Both the position numbers and the translations under genes were made by a program. Below the pieces are notes generated by a model. The model searched no databases. It saw only the letters and a program-made list of their open reading frames with translations, and was not told the DNA's origin. Of a DNA stretch of 64,000 nt, positions 1-11,344 are shown in pieces. Numbering within the stretch: position 1 is the stretch's first letter; each line of letters starts with the position of its first letter. This stretch comes from Ancylostoma caninum (Eukaryota; Nematoda; Chromadorea; Rhabditida; Ancylostomatidae), in contig JBAJFG010000572.1 in NCBI GenBank assembly GCA_037903475.1, forward strand, positions 186,001 to 250,000, written 5' to 3'.

Positions 1-135
1 TGCGAAGGATGGTACCGGGACTTCCGAAGGACTGAATCGGGGCTTGCGGTCTGTAACAGACCGGATCTCCTGACTAAATCCGCCGAGTGCCCTGCAGTAG
101 TCCTACGCATGTGTGCAATACTTTGTCTGAGTTGG

Positions 136-725
136 GCGTTATTTATGGTTGATGCGCGTCGAATTTGACGCGGTGATATACAGTCCTTCTCTAAAATATG
201 TACTTGCCTCACGCTTCACCGCTCATCTGCTAAGCCGCGCTGCATCACCTGGTATGCATTATCATACGTGGTGTAATATGGTTAAGCTGACGGGCGGTTC
301 AGCGTGGGCAAGAATTTTTGAGAAAAAAGTTATTCATGCTTGCGGCGCGTCAAAGTTTACGCGCCTAGACAAAACTCCACGAAGTTTTCGTGCCGACCCA
401 AAGCGGCGAAAATAGAAACGCGGTTCGTTCGCGCGGCAGTCGCAACGGCGAAGCTAGGAACATTGCTGACCTACTAGGATTTGTCTTCTACCTCCCTCCT
501 TAGCACTGTGTATCCCGCAAGCATGAATAACTTTAAAGACTATACAATGCAGAATGGAGGAGAAGAGAACTCTTGGTAGGAAGCGAATGTTTCTGGTTTT
601 GCCGTCGGGAGGGCCGCGCGAACAAATCTGCATCTCGATCTTCGCCGCATCAAGACATGAACACTACGTGAAATTTCGAGCTGACGCGTCAAATTTGACG
701 CGCATCAACCGTACGTAAATACGGC
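136..725. mobile_element. TIR element (family with GGTTGATG ends), split by a nested insertion
   Basis: The left end reads TTATTTATGGTTGATGCGCG and the right end (about 683-724) is its inverted counterpart, GCGCATCAACC followed by a diverged tail. A cleaner copy at 990-1220 shares the internal sequence (TACAATGCAGAATGG, then GGCCGCGCGAAC). Compared with that copy, this one is interrupted from about 176 to 541. Seen: the inverted ends and the shared interior. Inferred: a non-autonomous DNA transposon (MITE). No transposase is visible. Confidence 0.7.
176..541. mobile_element. Nested insertion inside the 136-725 element
   Basis: The host element reads GTGATATACAATGCAG at 1025-1040, but here the same sequence is split between GTGATATAC at about 171-179 and TATACAATGCAG at about 541. 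A TATA-like target duplication is therefore plausible. The insert contains a 20-bp perfect inverted repeat (AAAGTTATTCATGCTTGCGG at about 325-344 and its complement at 516-535). Its left part (GCCTCACGCTTCACCGC onward) recurs near 15960 inside the zinc-ribbon gene. It looks like one MITE inserted into another. Confidence 0.6.
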
Positions 726-989
726 CTTACAATAGCAAAATTCGGAACGTGTAGAATATCTGCTCCAATCGAACTTTCCCACGCCGTCATTGCGCTGCTC
801 AAAGTACGAGCAGTCTTCCTGCAAGCTTTCTTCGGTCTTAATTCTTGTAGCTGTGAAAGTTTAATTTTTATTGTGGTTTTTACCGCTTGCATATCCAAAG
901 TGAGCTTCGGAAAGTTTCTCTTCTTCAAAGGGGATTTCTTTTTGATTTTGGGCTGGACAAGACCTCGTGCTGGGGCCTGTTTCGAATAC

Positions 990-1220
990 GGCGGTTATTT
1001 ATGGTTGATGTCAAATTCGACGGGGTGATATACAATGCAGAATGGAGAGGAGAAGAGAATTCTTGGCAGGAAGCGAATGTTCTTGGTTTTTTTCCGTCGC
1101 GATGGCCGCGCGAACAAAACTCCGTTTCGATCTTCGCCGCATTGAGACGTCACGAATCCCTCGTGAAATTTCGGGCCGACGCGTCAAATTTGACGCGCAT
1201 CAACCATAAATACCGCCTAC
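990..1220. mobile_element. TIR element, same family as 136-725
   Basis: The ends GGCGGTTATTTATGGTTGAT and ATCAACCATAAATACCGCC are inverted repeats about 35 bp long. The roughly 160-bp interior has no significant reading frame. It is the reference copy showing that the 136-725 copy was interrupted. Confidence 0.8.
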
Positions 1221-1232
1221 GACGCGCTCCTA

Positions 1233-1702
1233 TTAAAGGCAGCAGGAGCTGAAATCCTCGACTTTGAGTTGAGCTGTGGATGATGAAGTACAGACTCAGC
1301 ACTTCATAAATGTGAAACGAACACAGACAATGATGGCTTACCTGCAGAGAAAATGGAACATTCCTTGCGAACACGCCTGGCCGTGTCCGCGCGCGGACGA
1401 GTTTTCCCCGGCGCAAAAGCCATTGCGGTGCGTGGTTTGGCGCAGAGGGAAAACGAAATGCATTCAGTTCACAGGGTTTCATGGCGGGACTCGGCCAAAA
1501 CCACGCGCCGCCGTGGCTTTCGCGCCGGGGAAAACTCGTCCGCTCACGAACACGGCCAGGCGTGTTCGCGACAAATGTTCCATTTTCTCTGCAGGTAAGC
1601 CATCATTGTCTGTGTTCGTTTCACATTTATGATGTGCCGAGTCTGTACTTCACCACCCGCAACTCAGCTCAGAGTCGGGAATTTCAGCTCCTGCTGCCTT
1701 TA
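1233..1702. mobile_element. Palindromic MITE (TTAAAGGCAGCAGGAGCTGA ends)
   Basis: The two halves are inverted copies almost to the centre. The left end starts TTAAAGGCAGCAGGAGCTGA and the right end finishes with TCAGCTCCTGCTGCCTTTAA. Halfway in, both arms carry ACCTGCAGAGAAAATGGAAC or its complement. About 470 bp, no transposase. A second near-complete copy lies at 7094-7564 and a related, larger copy at 48178-48820. TTAA at both outer edges would suit a TTAA-targeting (piggyBac-like) element, but that is inference. Confidence 0.85.
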
Positions 1703-1714
1703 AGGCAGACTACC

Positions 1715-2510
1715 CCGCACCAAGAAGAGACTATTTCCACATATTTAATTCGGCTCCTTGGCAAATGCCAAGGCTGGCAGCGTTCATTGCTGGACCCTTG
1801 TACTCACGAACGCTGCGGTCTTTCGAACACTGTGTTAGGGAAGAGTTTGGAATAAGTTGTTGGTCCAGTTGAACAACTTTCCGTCCTCTATCAGTGCTCT
1901 ATCATTCTGTCAGTGTTCTGCTCTTCGCATTGTGGGCATTCCGACTAAGTATCAGACTGAACTTGAGCTTGGTAACATCTAAAATCTGTGCTGAAAATCC
2001 TCGAACATATTAGCTAATGTAAACGGATGACACCAAGTCGGAGTGCCCATGATGCGATAAAAACAAGAGCAGAACACTGACAGAATATATAGTCTGTCCG
2101 AAACGACGAGTCCGCCCACGCACGCGGGATCCGGAGGCTGCCACGTTTGCCAGCACTCCACGTTATCATCTCTGGTCTGCGTATCACGTTTCATCGTTAT
2201 CTTCATGGTATTGACCAGTGATTTGGCTGTGACGTGGACGACGTGGCAGCTAACAGCTTACGTCCCAGCCGCGTTGCCTCTCGATCCCCGCGTGCGTGGG
2301 CGGACTCGTCGTTTCGGACAGACTATAATAGAGCACTGATAGGGAACGGAAAGTTGTTCTACTGACCAACAACCTATTCAAAACTCTTCCCCAACACAGT
2401 GCTCGAAAGACCACAGCGTTCGTGAGCAGATGGGTCCAGCGATGAACGCTGCCAGCCTTAGCATTTGCCAAGGAGCCGGATTAAACATGTAGAAATAGTC
2501 TCTACTCCCC
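1715..2510. mobile_element. Foldback element with nested inverted repeats
   Basis: The outer arms of about 170-190 bp are inverted: 1725-1905 (AGAGACTATTTCCACAT, CGGCTCCTTGGCAAATGCC) pairs with 2335-2505. A second inverted pair lies inside, at about 2092-2131 and 2282-2325 (CGACGAGTCCGCCCACGCAC). The unpaired centre, about 2132-2280, has no recognisable gene. This is the structure of a MITE that could form a long cruciform. Confidence 0.75.
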
Positions 2511-2526
2511 GCACCATTATAGTACA

Positions 2527-2728
2527 TACAGGAAGCTCCAAATGTATGCAGTCAAGAGGGCGTGGCCACGGCGCGGCTCCTTGATCAGACACAGGCGCTC
2601 TCTATGCTGCCTCTGGCTTCTCTGACTCTGCAGCCAACCAGTGGCAGCATGCCGAGCGCCTGTGTCTCTGTCTAAAGCCGCGTCGTGGCCACGTCCCTCT
2701 CGACTGCGGACATTTGGAGCTTCCTGTA
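2527..2728. mobile_element. Short palindromic MITE (AGGAAGCTCCAAATG ends)
   Basis: TACAGGAAGCTCCAAATG at the left is the inverted complement of CATTTGGAGCTTCCTGTA at the right. The arms continue inward through GCGTGGCCACG-type sequence and GCGCCTGTGTC. The element is about 200 bp and noncoding. A relative with ACTCCAAACG ends is at 53254-53419. Confidence 0.75.
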
Positions 2729-2969
2729 GGTCTTTATGACTTTGAAGGTCATTTGGAGCAATCTATATACATATATGCTTTAATTTCTTTTCGTTCTCCT
2801 GTTCTTCGAAAATAGAACCTTTTGTGTTTACCCTTCCATTATTCAGAACCAGTAGTTCCATCTGGTGAACTTTATTCTAGAAAAAGCGCGCTGCTCTTAT
2901 ATGGCAATGTTATAGGTATTGAGGAAGACTTCTGATTGCTTGGTGTTGGTGGCAGCCAAGAGCACACCT

Positions 2970-4479
2970 ATGGAGGACGGTGTACTGGAACAGCAGAGTA
3001 AGGGATGCAACGGCGACTCTGTGCAGAATGGAACCACCACGAAAGCAGGTACGGTAGTGGTTGACCTCATAATGCAGGTTTGGGACTAAGTTTCTTGTAG
3101 GGACGGGGAAGCGCGAAGGCTACTTATCATGGGAAGATTATTTTATGGCAATCGCAAAACTAGCAGCGATGCGGAGTAAAGATCCGGCAACTCAGGTTCG
3201 TGGTTATTTGAAACAGGGCTTGCGTCCGTCATATTCTTTTTTGTGTACCTTCTGGCTCTTATCAAATAATTCGTCTTGAAAGTGATATTGTGCTATGTTT
3301 ACATGTCATTTACATGCACCAGGTTGAGGACAAAATAATGAGTAGTAACCTGTTTGATTTTTTATTAGTTCTTGAAATTCTTCCTCTATCAACTCAGTAA
3401 CAACGTTTGCGATCTAATTCCTTCAACCAAAACAAAAGAAGATCGCTAATGCCTTCGCTGAAGCTGAGTGTTCCATACTGAGGTGACGAGAAGACAAATA
3501 TTGAGTGAAGTGTCAATGGCTATTCCTGTTTCTATGCTTTGAGTAGCTATGAAGTAGAGAATGATACATTCATTTTTTGAACGGTTCCAGGTCGGTTGCG
3601 CAATTGTCAACAAGGAAAACAAAGTTATAGGCACTGGTTACAATGGTGATTTCATTTCCTTAGCAATTAATTTGATTTATTATTATATTTCGGGTCATTT
3701 ACCGGTATAAGTAGAAGTCATAGAGGATACCTATTCAGGATTCCCTGTCGGGATCAGCGATGACGACTTGCCATGGACAAAGGGTAGTCCCAACCCACTG
3801 GAAAACAAACACACATATGTGGTGCACGCAGAAATGAATGCCATAATTAACAAGAGCATGAACAACATTGAAGGTTGCACAATGTATACAACATTACTGC
3901 CATGCAACGAGTGCGCTAAAATGATTATACAGGTTAGTTTTCCCATATATCATAGTGTCGGGCTTTTCTGCATCACAAAATTGCGATATACTCAGCAACG
4001 TAATTGTTGGTCATTATCAATCCAGTACGAGTCGATTAAGAAGCTCATCATTTTTTCAATCATCATGACTTCGATATAGCCTTCTCTGTGATAAAATTTC
4101 ATTACTTTGCTGGTTTCTGTATCGCTCTCACTGCTCAGGGTGAGTACCGTCATACAGCAATATTGTAATCTTCACAAAGATCACATGTTACTGTTTTTGG
4201 TAAAAGCAAATGAGAAAATAACTTCTGAAAATTTACTCTTATTAATGCGAGCTTTGATAATAGCGTAAGGTACTCCGTAATTGTAAAGAGATTATCATCA
4301 TAGAATATTTTATTTGATGGATTTATGTTTAGTCACGGCTATCCGAAGTAGTTTTCCTTCATGATCGTCCGGTGGGTAACTGGTCCTACGATGCAACTCG
4401 GAAGATGTTTGATCTTGCTGGTATCAAATATCGACAGTTTAAAACAAGCCTGGAGTCCGTTGTTATTAATTTTGCATGA
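2970..4479 (+). CDS. dctd: Deoxycytidylate (dCMP) deaminase, five exons
   Basis: This enzyme deaminates dCMP to dUMP, feeding thymidylate synthesis; it is a zinc-dependent member of the cytidine/deoxycytidylate deaminase family. My exons are 2970-3048, 3101-3195, 3591-3645, 3739-3932 and 4333-4479, all with GT-AG borders and consistent phase, giving 189 residues against about 180 in vertebrates. The family motifs are clear: SWEDYFMAIAKLAAMRSKDP near residues 37-56, GYNG at 74-77, the zinc/catalytic site HAEMN (His106, Glu108) and PCNEC (Cys132, Cys135). The last exon encodes the usual C-terminal helix region and ends FA-stop. The first 27 residues are poorly conserved, so the start is the weakest point. 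It converges on ATG5, 200 bp away. From memory, the C. elegans homologue is on another chromosome from atg-5, so this neighbourhood may not be ancestral. Confidence 0.95.
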
Positions 4480-4679
4480 TGTGTCTGTGATATATTTGTT
4501 TGTTACCTAACTTTTCTACTCACTTCATGGTAACATTTCCCAGATTATGTTACTTTCCACTTACGGTTGCAACTGGTTTCGGTTTCTTTCAGTAACGGCT
4601 CATTGAGTTAGCTTTAAGCTTGCCGTTCGTTTGTTATGTTTTCTAAATTTGTGAGCGTTTTTATTTTAAAAAAACAAAA
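4480..4679. other. Convergent 3' ends of dctd and atg-5
   Basis: About 200 bp separates the two stop codons. An AATAAA on the - strand (about 4660-4665) is suitably placed, about 15-20 nt past the ATG5 stop, for polyadenylation. I see no equally clear signal for the deaminase. Confidence 0.5.
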
Positions 4680-6245
4680 CTAGTTAGAAATACTATTGTT
4701 CCGAACAGCACAAATATGTACAAAATTATCGGGATACGCAAAGTTCTTCCCTAAATAGCTTAATGGTGTTTCCAGAGGTACCGTAATCCCATGGGAAAGA
4801 TATCGATATTTGTTGTTTTCTATGAGATCATGAGAAAGTGTATCCAGCGCCTGTGATAACGTTCGTGGTTCTCCGTTAGCATCAAGAGGAGGTTGTAAAA
4901 TCTGAACATTACTGTGAGTCATTGAAGCTTGGCTTTTGCAAGTAAATGGCATACCTGTCGAAAAGGTTGACCGGTTACATACAATCGAATGGGAATATCA
5001 TGGAATGGCCGCTCTTCCGTAGTTTCCATGAGACGCCGGTTCACACTCCAGAAGTCATCAAAACGATCTTCAAAAAACAGAAGTGTTGTGAAAATGAAGG
5101 AACAAAGGAAAGGAGCTGTCTGAACGTACCGTGAACAAGACTTGACCACAGCTGTTTGTGTTCGTCAACCTTCATGCTCGATACAATCTGAAGTTGAAAC
5201 ATCATCAACAACACTAAGAGCAAGTTTGAATGCTTAACCAAAAACAAGGGCATTGCCTTATTTGCTCCGAAAGACTCAGGAACAATTTCACACGCCAAGT
5301 TGATCTGTAGACGAAATTTGCCCGAGAAATGAACAGAATTGGTCCAATTCTCGGAGCAAAAGAAAGTACGGCCCTGTTGTATTCTAAGAATTCCGAATGT
5401 ACGAGATGCAATGCGTCGGAGCAATGCATTCAGGAGGGAACCGTCACTGAAGACATGCCTTAGCGCCTTCCTACTATTCAATGTCACAGATTCTTTCAAA
5501 ACGATCACAGCAGTAAAAGATATTTTTCCTTATCAAGGAAAACTGGCGGTGTAATTATCCTATATTCGCGGGAGTCATTAGCAAGTGTAGATTGCAAAAT
5601 TACCTAGTGATTAAGCTGCAAATTCCAAATGCTTCTTAGATCAAAAGCCCTACAACGAATCCACAGCGAAACGCAAAAAAAAATACTGTAGTCAGATCAA
5701 CCTCATCTTTTCGTCTTTTCAAGTAGTTGGCTTCCTTCAACGACTGCATAAACATGGCTTCCATTGCATCCTTAGATACTGGTAAGACTCCCTCCGGACG
5801 AGGTGCAGTCCTAAAGAAATAGCCACTTCTCAACTGTTGAAAATCAATAATATTGCAACGAACATACTTTATGACCACGGTCATCGTCGGCGAATCAAGA
5901 GGTTTGTGTAAGTCAAACAGCACTCCAACAGGATAATAAACCTTCAACGGAGAACCGTTACTCTCCAACCACACCTTTTCCACGTCCAATTTAATGCTGT
6001 CTTCGCGCGCTCTCACTTGTTCCAAAACCTGAACCTTGTTGTTTTACTTGACTTCACTTGCTCCCGCAATTGACCAAACCGATATTCACCCTTGCTAGGT
6101 AGAGTGGGAAGTACCCACATCGAGGAAGCATAGCGTAGCTTGGCTTGCAAGCATCTGATTCGTCATCTCGATCCACCTGGAACTCAATAGGGACTGCTGC
6201 TTCCCATAGCTTGCGCGACACCTCATAGTCGAACTCACCAGCCAT
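4680..6245 (-). CDS. atg-5: Autophagy protein ATG5, six exons
   Basis: ATG5 is covalently joined to ATG12 and, with ATG16, helps attach LC3/GABARAP proteins to the lipid phosphatidylethanolamine on growing autophagosome membranes. In transcript order the exons are 6245-6090, 6028-5868, 5810-5702, 5187-5130, 5067-4955 and 4901-4680, giving 272 residues (human 275). The 57-nt intron 5867-5811 keeps frame if unspliced, so a naive translation adds 19 residues that the family lacks. Conserved blocks include LPRCGYFPLYL, YPVGVLFDL, VSKDAMEAMFMQSLKEA, HKQLWSSL, RFDDFWSVNRRLM and YPDNFVHI. Lys131 in SLKEA aligns with human Lys130, the ATG12 attachment site. The ATG lies 3 nt after an acceptor (AAATTCCAG at about 6249), suggesting spliced-leader addition. 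The fourth intron (5129-5068) is only 62 nt. Confidence 0.96.
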
Positions 6246-6252
6246 AAGCTGG
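6246..6252 (-). promoter_or_regulatory. Probable spliced-leader acceptor of atg-5
   Basis: On the - strand TTCCAG is followed by CTT and the ATG. No upstream coding exon is needed, so this acceptor most likely receives a trans-spliced leader. It fixes the start codon. Confidence 0.6.
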
Positions 6253-6347
6253 AATTTCCACGTTTTGATGACTACGTTCCTCTAGTATTAATTATTTATA
6301 GGACTGAGAAAGGCATACGCAGACCATCTGTTAACTACAGTTTAAGC

Positions 6348-6722
6348 CGTCTAAGAGTATCTCCAGACTTCGCCAGCATCGTGGCAATCGCCACTACAGC
6401 CGACTGTCGTCGCGATCGCCGCGACCGCAGGCGATTGTCACATGAATAAAGTGAATGAGGACACTTGAGAAATGAGAGAGATGATAACTGATGTGGCGTG
6501 GCGATCGATATGCATCGTTGCCATCAGCGCTATAACTCACATCGCCAGTTCATTTTGAGCACATCCTCGAGAGTACAGGCGATGAGCTCCGTTTCTCAGC
6601 GATCCATGGCGATGCAACGTGGCAATCGATACGTGTCATTTCCACGATCCTCATCTCTTATATCACCGGTTCATTTTTATTCATTTTGAACTGGCGAAGT
6701 CTGGGGATACTCTAAGAGAAGT
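6348..6722. mobile_element. TIR element carrying repeated GGCGATCG-like motifs
   Basis: TCTAAGAGTATCTCCAGACT at the left (about 6350) is inverted at the right as AGTCTGGGGATACTCTAAGA (about 6703-6715); the arms are about 28 bp with a mismatch. The interior has at least eight copies of a GGCGATCG/GGCAATCG core on either strand. It sits just upstream of atg-5. No coding potential seen. Confidence 0.7.
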
Positions 6723-6802
6723 AGATACAAACTATAGTGGAAGCCGACCATCATTACTTTTCTATGATGGAGGGGGGAGTGCGAGCACTGATACGCGTAG
6801 GA

Positions 6803-6804
6803 AG

Positions 6805-6856
<52 letters not shown>

Positions 6857-6871
6857 GAGAGAGAGAGAGAC
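6803..6871. repeat. (GA)n microsatellite
   Basis: About 65 bp of nearly pure GA dinucleotide, interrupted by AAAGA and GGGGGA. The flanks to 7093 hold nothing I recognise. Confidence 0.95.
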
Positions 6872-7093
6872 GATAATGTATACCAAATTCATCAGATTCT
6901 CAAGGTTGTCGACATTAATATACTCATATAGGAAAGACGTCCGATTATTAGATAGAAGACGAGATTATTCACTGTACCCAAACCGTACGCTCATACATGT
7001 TCTTTAAGGGACTTGCAGATATTTGCCGCGGCGACAGTCGCCCATGGTTAATTATTAAATATACTTTTTTTTATCTGTTTTGCTTCCTATCCC

Positions 7094-7564
7094 TTAAAGG
7101 CAGCAGGAGCTGAAATTCTCGACTCTGAGCTGAGCTGCGGGTGGTGAAGTACAGACTCGGCACATCATAAATGTGAAACGAACACAGACAATGATGGCTT
7201 ACCTGCAGAGAAAATGGAACATTCGTCGCGAACACGCCTGGCCGTGTTCGTGCGCGGACGAGTTTTCCCCGGCGCGAAAGCCATTGCGGCGCGTGGTTTT
7301 GGCCGAGTCCCGCCATGAAACCCTGTGAATTGAATGCATTTCGTTTTCCCTTTGCGCCAAACCACGCACCGCAATGGCTTTTGCGCCGGGGAAAACTCGT
7401 CCGCGCGCGAACACGGCCAGGCGTGTTCGCGACGAATGTTCCATTTTCTCTGCAGGTAAGCCATAATTGTCTGTGTTCGTTTCACATTTATGATGTGCTG
7501 AGTCTGTACTTCATCACCCACAGCTCAGCTCGAAGTCGAGGATTTCAGCTCCTGCTGCCTTTAA
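7094..7564. mobile_element. Palindromic MITE, second copy of the 1233-1702 family
   Basis: Same TTAAAGGCAGCAGGAGCTGA ends, same ACCTGCAGAGAAAATGGAAC turn and same length (about 470 bp). The right TIR abuts the GC-rich start of the next composite element at about 7565. Confidence 0.85.
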
Positions 7565-8221
7565 GCGTAGGCCGGCGACACCGCGGCAGCGGCGCTGCGG
7601 CAAGGATCCGGCGTCGAGAGTTTGCATACTTTTTTTGCCGTGGTGGCGCTCAGCGACGTCGCCCAGCGGAGCGCGCAAAGGAATGGCAGTGAGCTCAGAC
7701 ATTCGGGCGCGAGTCCCGCCTGACAAAGCGCCCCTTTTTCGTTTTCGCGACAAAATCCAGTGCACCGGCGGGAGACTGTCTCCCGCCGGGAGTGTCATCT
7801 TGGTTTCATTGATCGGGATTGATCGGGAAATATTGCAGGATTGTGATCGTCACGTGGAGGGGCGATATACGCCTCCAGCGATGGGTATATAAGGGCATCA
7901 GTTTGCAGGTAGACCTCAGTCTACTTTCCGCCTTCTCAGACATTCGGGCGCGAGTCCCGCCTGACAAAATCATGATTCCCGCTCGAGTGTGAGTGGAAGT
8001 CATCAAAAATTGCGCGTTTTTGTCCCGCAACATCCCGATTTTGTCCCGCGAGCTCCGGCGGGAGACTGGATTTTGTCCCGACGATGATACCCAGCATCAT
8101 GATCTGGTAGATTGAATTTCGTCCCGGAACGGAAAAGCACAAGAAAGCAAAAATGCGCGACGAGTTCAAGAGCGCTCGCACTCCATCCGCCGACGCCGGC
8201 CGCCACTAGCGGATCGGGAAT

Positions 8222-8513
8222 ATACATTGGTATTCGAATTTTTTCTTTCGAATATTCGAATATTCGAATAATCGAATATTTCATTTTTTCGAATAATTCG
8301 AATATTCGAATAATCGAATATTTTAACTTTTCGAATTATTCGAATATTCGAATAATCGAATATTTCAACTTTTCGAATTATTCGAATATTCGAATAATCG
8401 AATATTTTAACTTTTCGAATAATTCGAATATTCGAATAATCGAATATTTCGACTTTTCGAATTATTCGAATATTCGAATAAAGAAAATTTCGAATTATTC
8501 GAATAAATGAGTG
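8222..8513. repeat. 42-bp tandem satellite, left array
   Basis: The unit is built from TTCGAATATTCGAATAATCG plus a CAACTT/GACTT spacer, which recurs at exactly 42-bp steps (about 8325, 8367, 8409, 8451). About six units. The left flank TACATTGGTATTCGAA is inverted at the far end of the right array (11605-11622), so the two arrays look like the inner edges of one 3.4-kb element. Confidence 0.9.
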
Positions 8514-11344
8514 CCATTATCTCAGAACTGGTTTTGCGATGTACGTATTGATCCACAGAAAATAGGTAAACCAGTCTTGTCATGTGCGAAGATATAGAAA
8601 TGTACGTTTTCAAACTAACACTTCCGGTGGTGTACGTTAGAAGCGAAGTCCCATCTCATTTGCATGTCTGAATTTGAACAGATTCTTGGTTTTCTTAAAA
8701 AGCTATTCACAGAATGTTTCAAGGTGCTTTTTGACTCGTCTTTCAGGACGTTGTCTGCAACACTCTGCTGAACAATGCTCTTACTCCGCCTTTAGTTTTT
8801 AATTCGTTGTGCTTCTCGCACCGCTACGGTCTCCTCTCTGGGGTGATAAAGTAAGACAAGGAAGTAAGGCGGTTACCCGTTAAATAAAATGACATAGAAT
8901 GTCGCTATGGACTGCTCCAGAATGATGATAATGGCATAGCAATGGACCAGTGGCAGATGCAATGGGACGCCCCCTCTCTTACCCAAGGATGGGTCACCGA
9001 ATTTTTGGAATCACTTTACTTCTTTCTACGAAATAGATGAAGAATTTGTATCAATTTATTTTTGACTATTTAATTTTCCAGTTATTTATATTGAGTATTC
9101 AACATTGTAACTGATATTCTCGATTTTTTTTATTCTCAACCGGGGTCGTCAAAGTGGTCCTTAATTTTCTTCCCCCCCCCCATACCGCCCACTTTCTGCG
9201 TTCGCCACTGCTGCTCACATAGAGAATTATCTGTAACCAAGTCGAAATGCGCGCATCGCATCCACACGCTATGTTCGCACCGTGCCTTAAGCAAGAAATC
9301 AATTTCATTTCTGTCCCCAACCTTCGTGAGAGACAAAACTAATAACGTTTAGTTTTGTCTTCTACGGAGCTCGATGACCGCCTATTTCTCTCAAACTTGC
9401 GTACCTCTTCAGATAACTGTAAAAGGCAAACGCATCAAACCTCCCAAGCCACACCCCCAAGAAATGGAAGGCGGATATTGCTGTAAGAGGATGAATTGCT
9501 TCATTCCGACTGCTAACAGCAGCAAACCCCGTGTTTCGGCTGCGTTGAAGGGAGTAGTTGCTGCATGATTGATTGGAGTGTCGTTCAACCTGCGCTCTGC
9601 CCCTCATGTCCTGCGGGCTCATGTCCTGCGGTTCTACCTGTTTGTTGCTACGTGGCGACCCGCCTCCTGGGAAGTGTACATAAGCCAATGGTTGAGCACC
9701 GGAGCTTAGTCGTGTCTCCACTACGGTGGGGGCAAGGAGAGCTCTGCTAGACTCATCAGGCCAGCAGAGGCCCGGGTAAAACCATGGCTCTGTGCAATAA
9801 TCGGTCAGACGAGATCCGTGCAGTGCGCATACGTGTGGGTGCAACCTGGATCTGGAGGTCCGCCGCGAGATCACTACGTCCACTACGCGCTTGGGACTAC
9901 TTTTGGATGAGCTTGAGTAAACATCTACTTACCCAGATCTACAGGGTGCATGAAAAGTATTGACCGCTTTTTGTGACACAGGAATTACTTAGAAAAGCGA
10001 AATTGGATAGAAGACCAAGTGTAACCATTCTGTTGCCTAGAATCTCAACAACAATGTGAAACTAAGATATACATTTGTTCAATGCGTTTTATCTCGATTT
10101 TCGCCAGTTGTCAGCAGACAAGACGGGAGAAGAGTTCACTACTGCGTTGCAGGTAGTCATCTTCGACTTGACTCAGAGTTTTTCTGAGAAGCTTTTGTGG
10201 AATGGAACAGTGCTAAGAAATAGCATATGTTAAGCCACCCACAAATCCATTAATGAAAAGTATCAGCTACTCCTGTCTGTGCGATGATTCGACTTTGTTT
10301 CCGTATTTGTTAACGGCTCAGAATAGGTTTCTATTATTATCTATGGTTCTAGCGCCAAAATCAGCAGGCGGCCCAAAAATGGTATTCATCGGAAGCGCAC
10401 TGCCCGTAGGATCAATTATATGTTTACAAGTGGGCCGTTCCTTTCCCGAGAAGATTTTTCTCTAGCTCACTACGTAAAGACAGCGAAGAAATGTTGCACT
10501 AGAAACCGTTCTTGAGCCATCCTATTCCAAGTTACTGCCCACCTTACTTCTCCAGTTTGAAATCACTGGATCGTACCACGTGTGCACTGTGAAGGAGCCT
10601 GCATGTGCTACACCGTACCGCAGTACGGAGTCGCGTGTGGATCGTTCAGAAGAAACAAAGGATGAAATCCACGACGGTCCCTACGGCTCATCACTTATGT
10701 CTTTCCTTGTGTTTCCCGCAGAGCTGCTCTCGAGAGTGGCGATACAATTAGACGGACATAGTCTCATATTGTTCGTCATATTGTTTTCTGTATGCTATGA
10801 AGAACCTCGTCACATTTATGCGAAATACTGAGGTTTTCACGAACCATTTCAAGCGGTCAATATTTTTCACGCACCCTGTACAGTATGAACACAGCCTTGT
10901 GCCCAGATTGAGCTGCAATCCCGGGTTTGAAACATGCATACCAGTTCATCGTCACCGAAACACAGCCTTTGCGAATGCAGCTCGTGGGGCGACGAAATAA
11001 GCTTTCATATCGCGGTGTAACTGCTGTTGAAACGTGGCCTGTGTTCGCTGTCCCAGAACCCTTGAGTCCGCTTAAATTGGCATGAACTTTTCGATTTTTA
11101 ATTTTTTGAATTCCGCCGAACGGTAGGCCGAAAGAGGAGGCAGCATGGGGAACAGTATCTATTGTGTAATTTGAAACAAGTCAGGCCCGTCTCTTCCACG
11201 AGTCTTGTCAGTATTGTTTAATTTTTCCATTAAGCAATCACTGAAAAATAAGTGAATATTGACGCACGCTTGTCGTTCGCATTCAGTCGGTTGCTGAGGG
11301 TAAATTCTAATGTGTGATCCATGAATCATGGCGATTTTATCATT
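8514..11344. other. Core of the satellite-flanked element; no gene recognised
   Basis: This 2.8-kb stretch lies between the two satellite arrays. A 173-codon open frame on the - strand (9883-9362) has no domain I can name and unconvincing composition. A smaller TIR element (8948-9212) is nested here. The rest, including 9213-11344, shows only short open frames. Confidence 0.5.
8948..9212. mobile_element. Small CAGTGGCRRAYGC-ended TIR element
   Basis: CCAGTGGCAGATGCAATGGG at the left pairs with CCACTTTCTGCGTTCGCCAC at the right, which is followed by TG. A C-run precedes the right end. The same terminus occurs beside two Penelope-like copies at about 62000-62030 and 63889-63915. Confidence 0.6.

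Noticed and set aside
1150..1855. Overlapping 80-124-codon frames on both strands as genes
   Set aside because: They lie in palindromic MITEs; the same frames recur at 7071-7692 because the element is repeated, and they have no protein features.
5834..5867. A 34-nt intron in ATG5 (GTATGT to CAACAG)
   Set aside because: It would shift the frame into a stop; the longer 57-nt intron keeps frame and restores the family alignment.
6619..6931. Arg/Glu and Ser/Leu repeat proteins
   Set aside because: They are translations of the GA microsatellite.
9362..9883. Longest apparently open frame on the - strand (173 codons) as a gene
   Set aside because: No domain, unconvincing composition, no splice or start context, and it lies in the core of a transposon-like structure.
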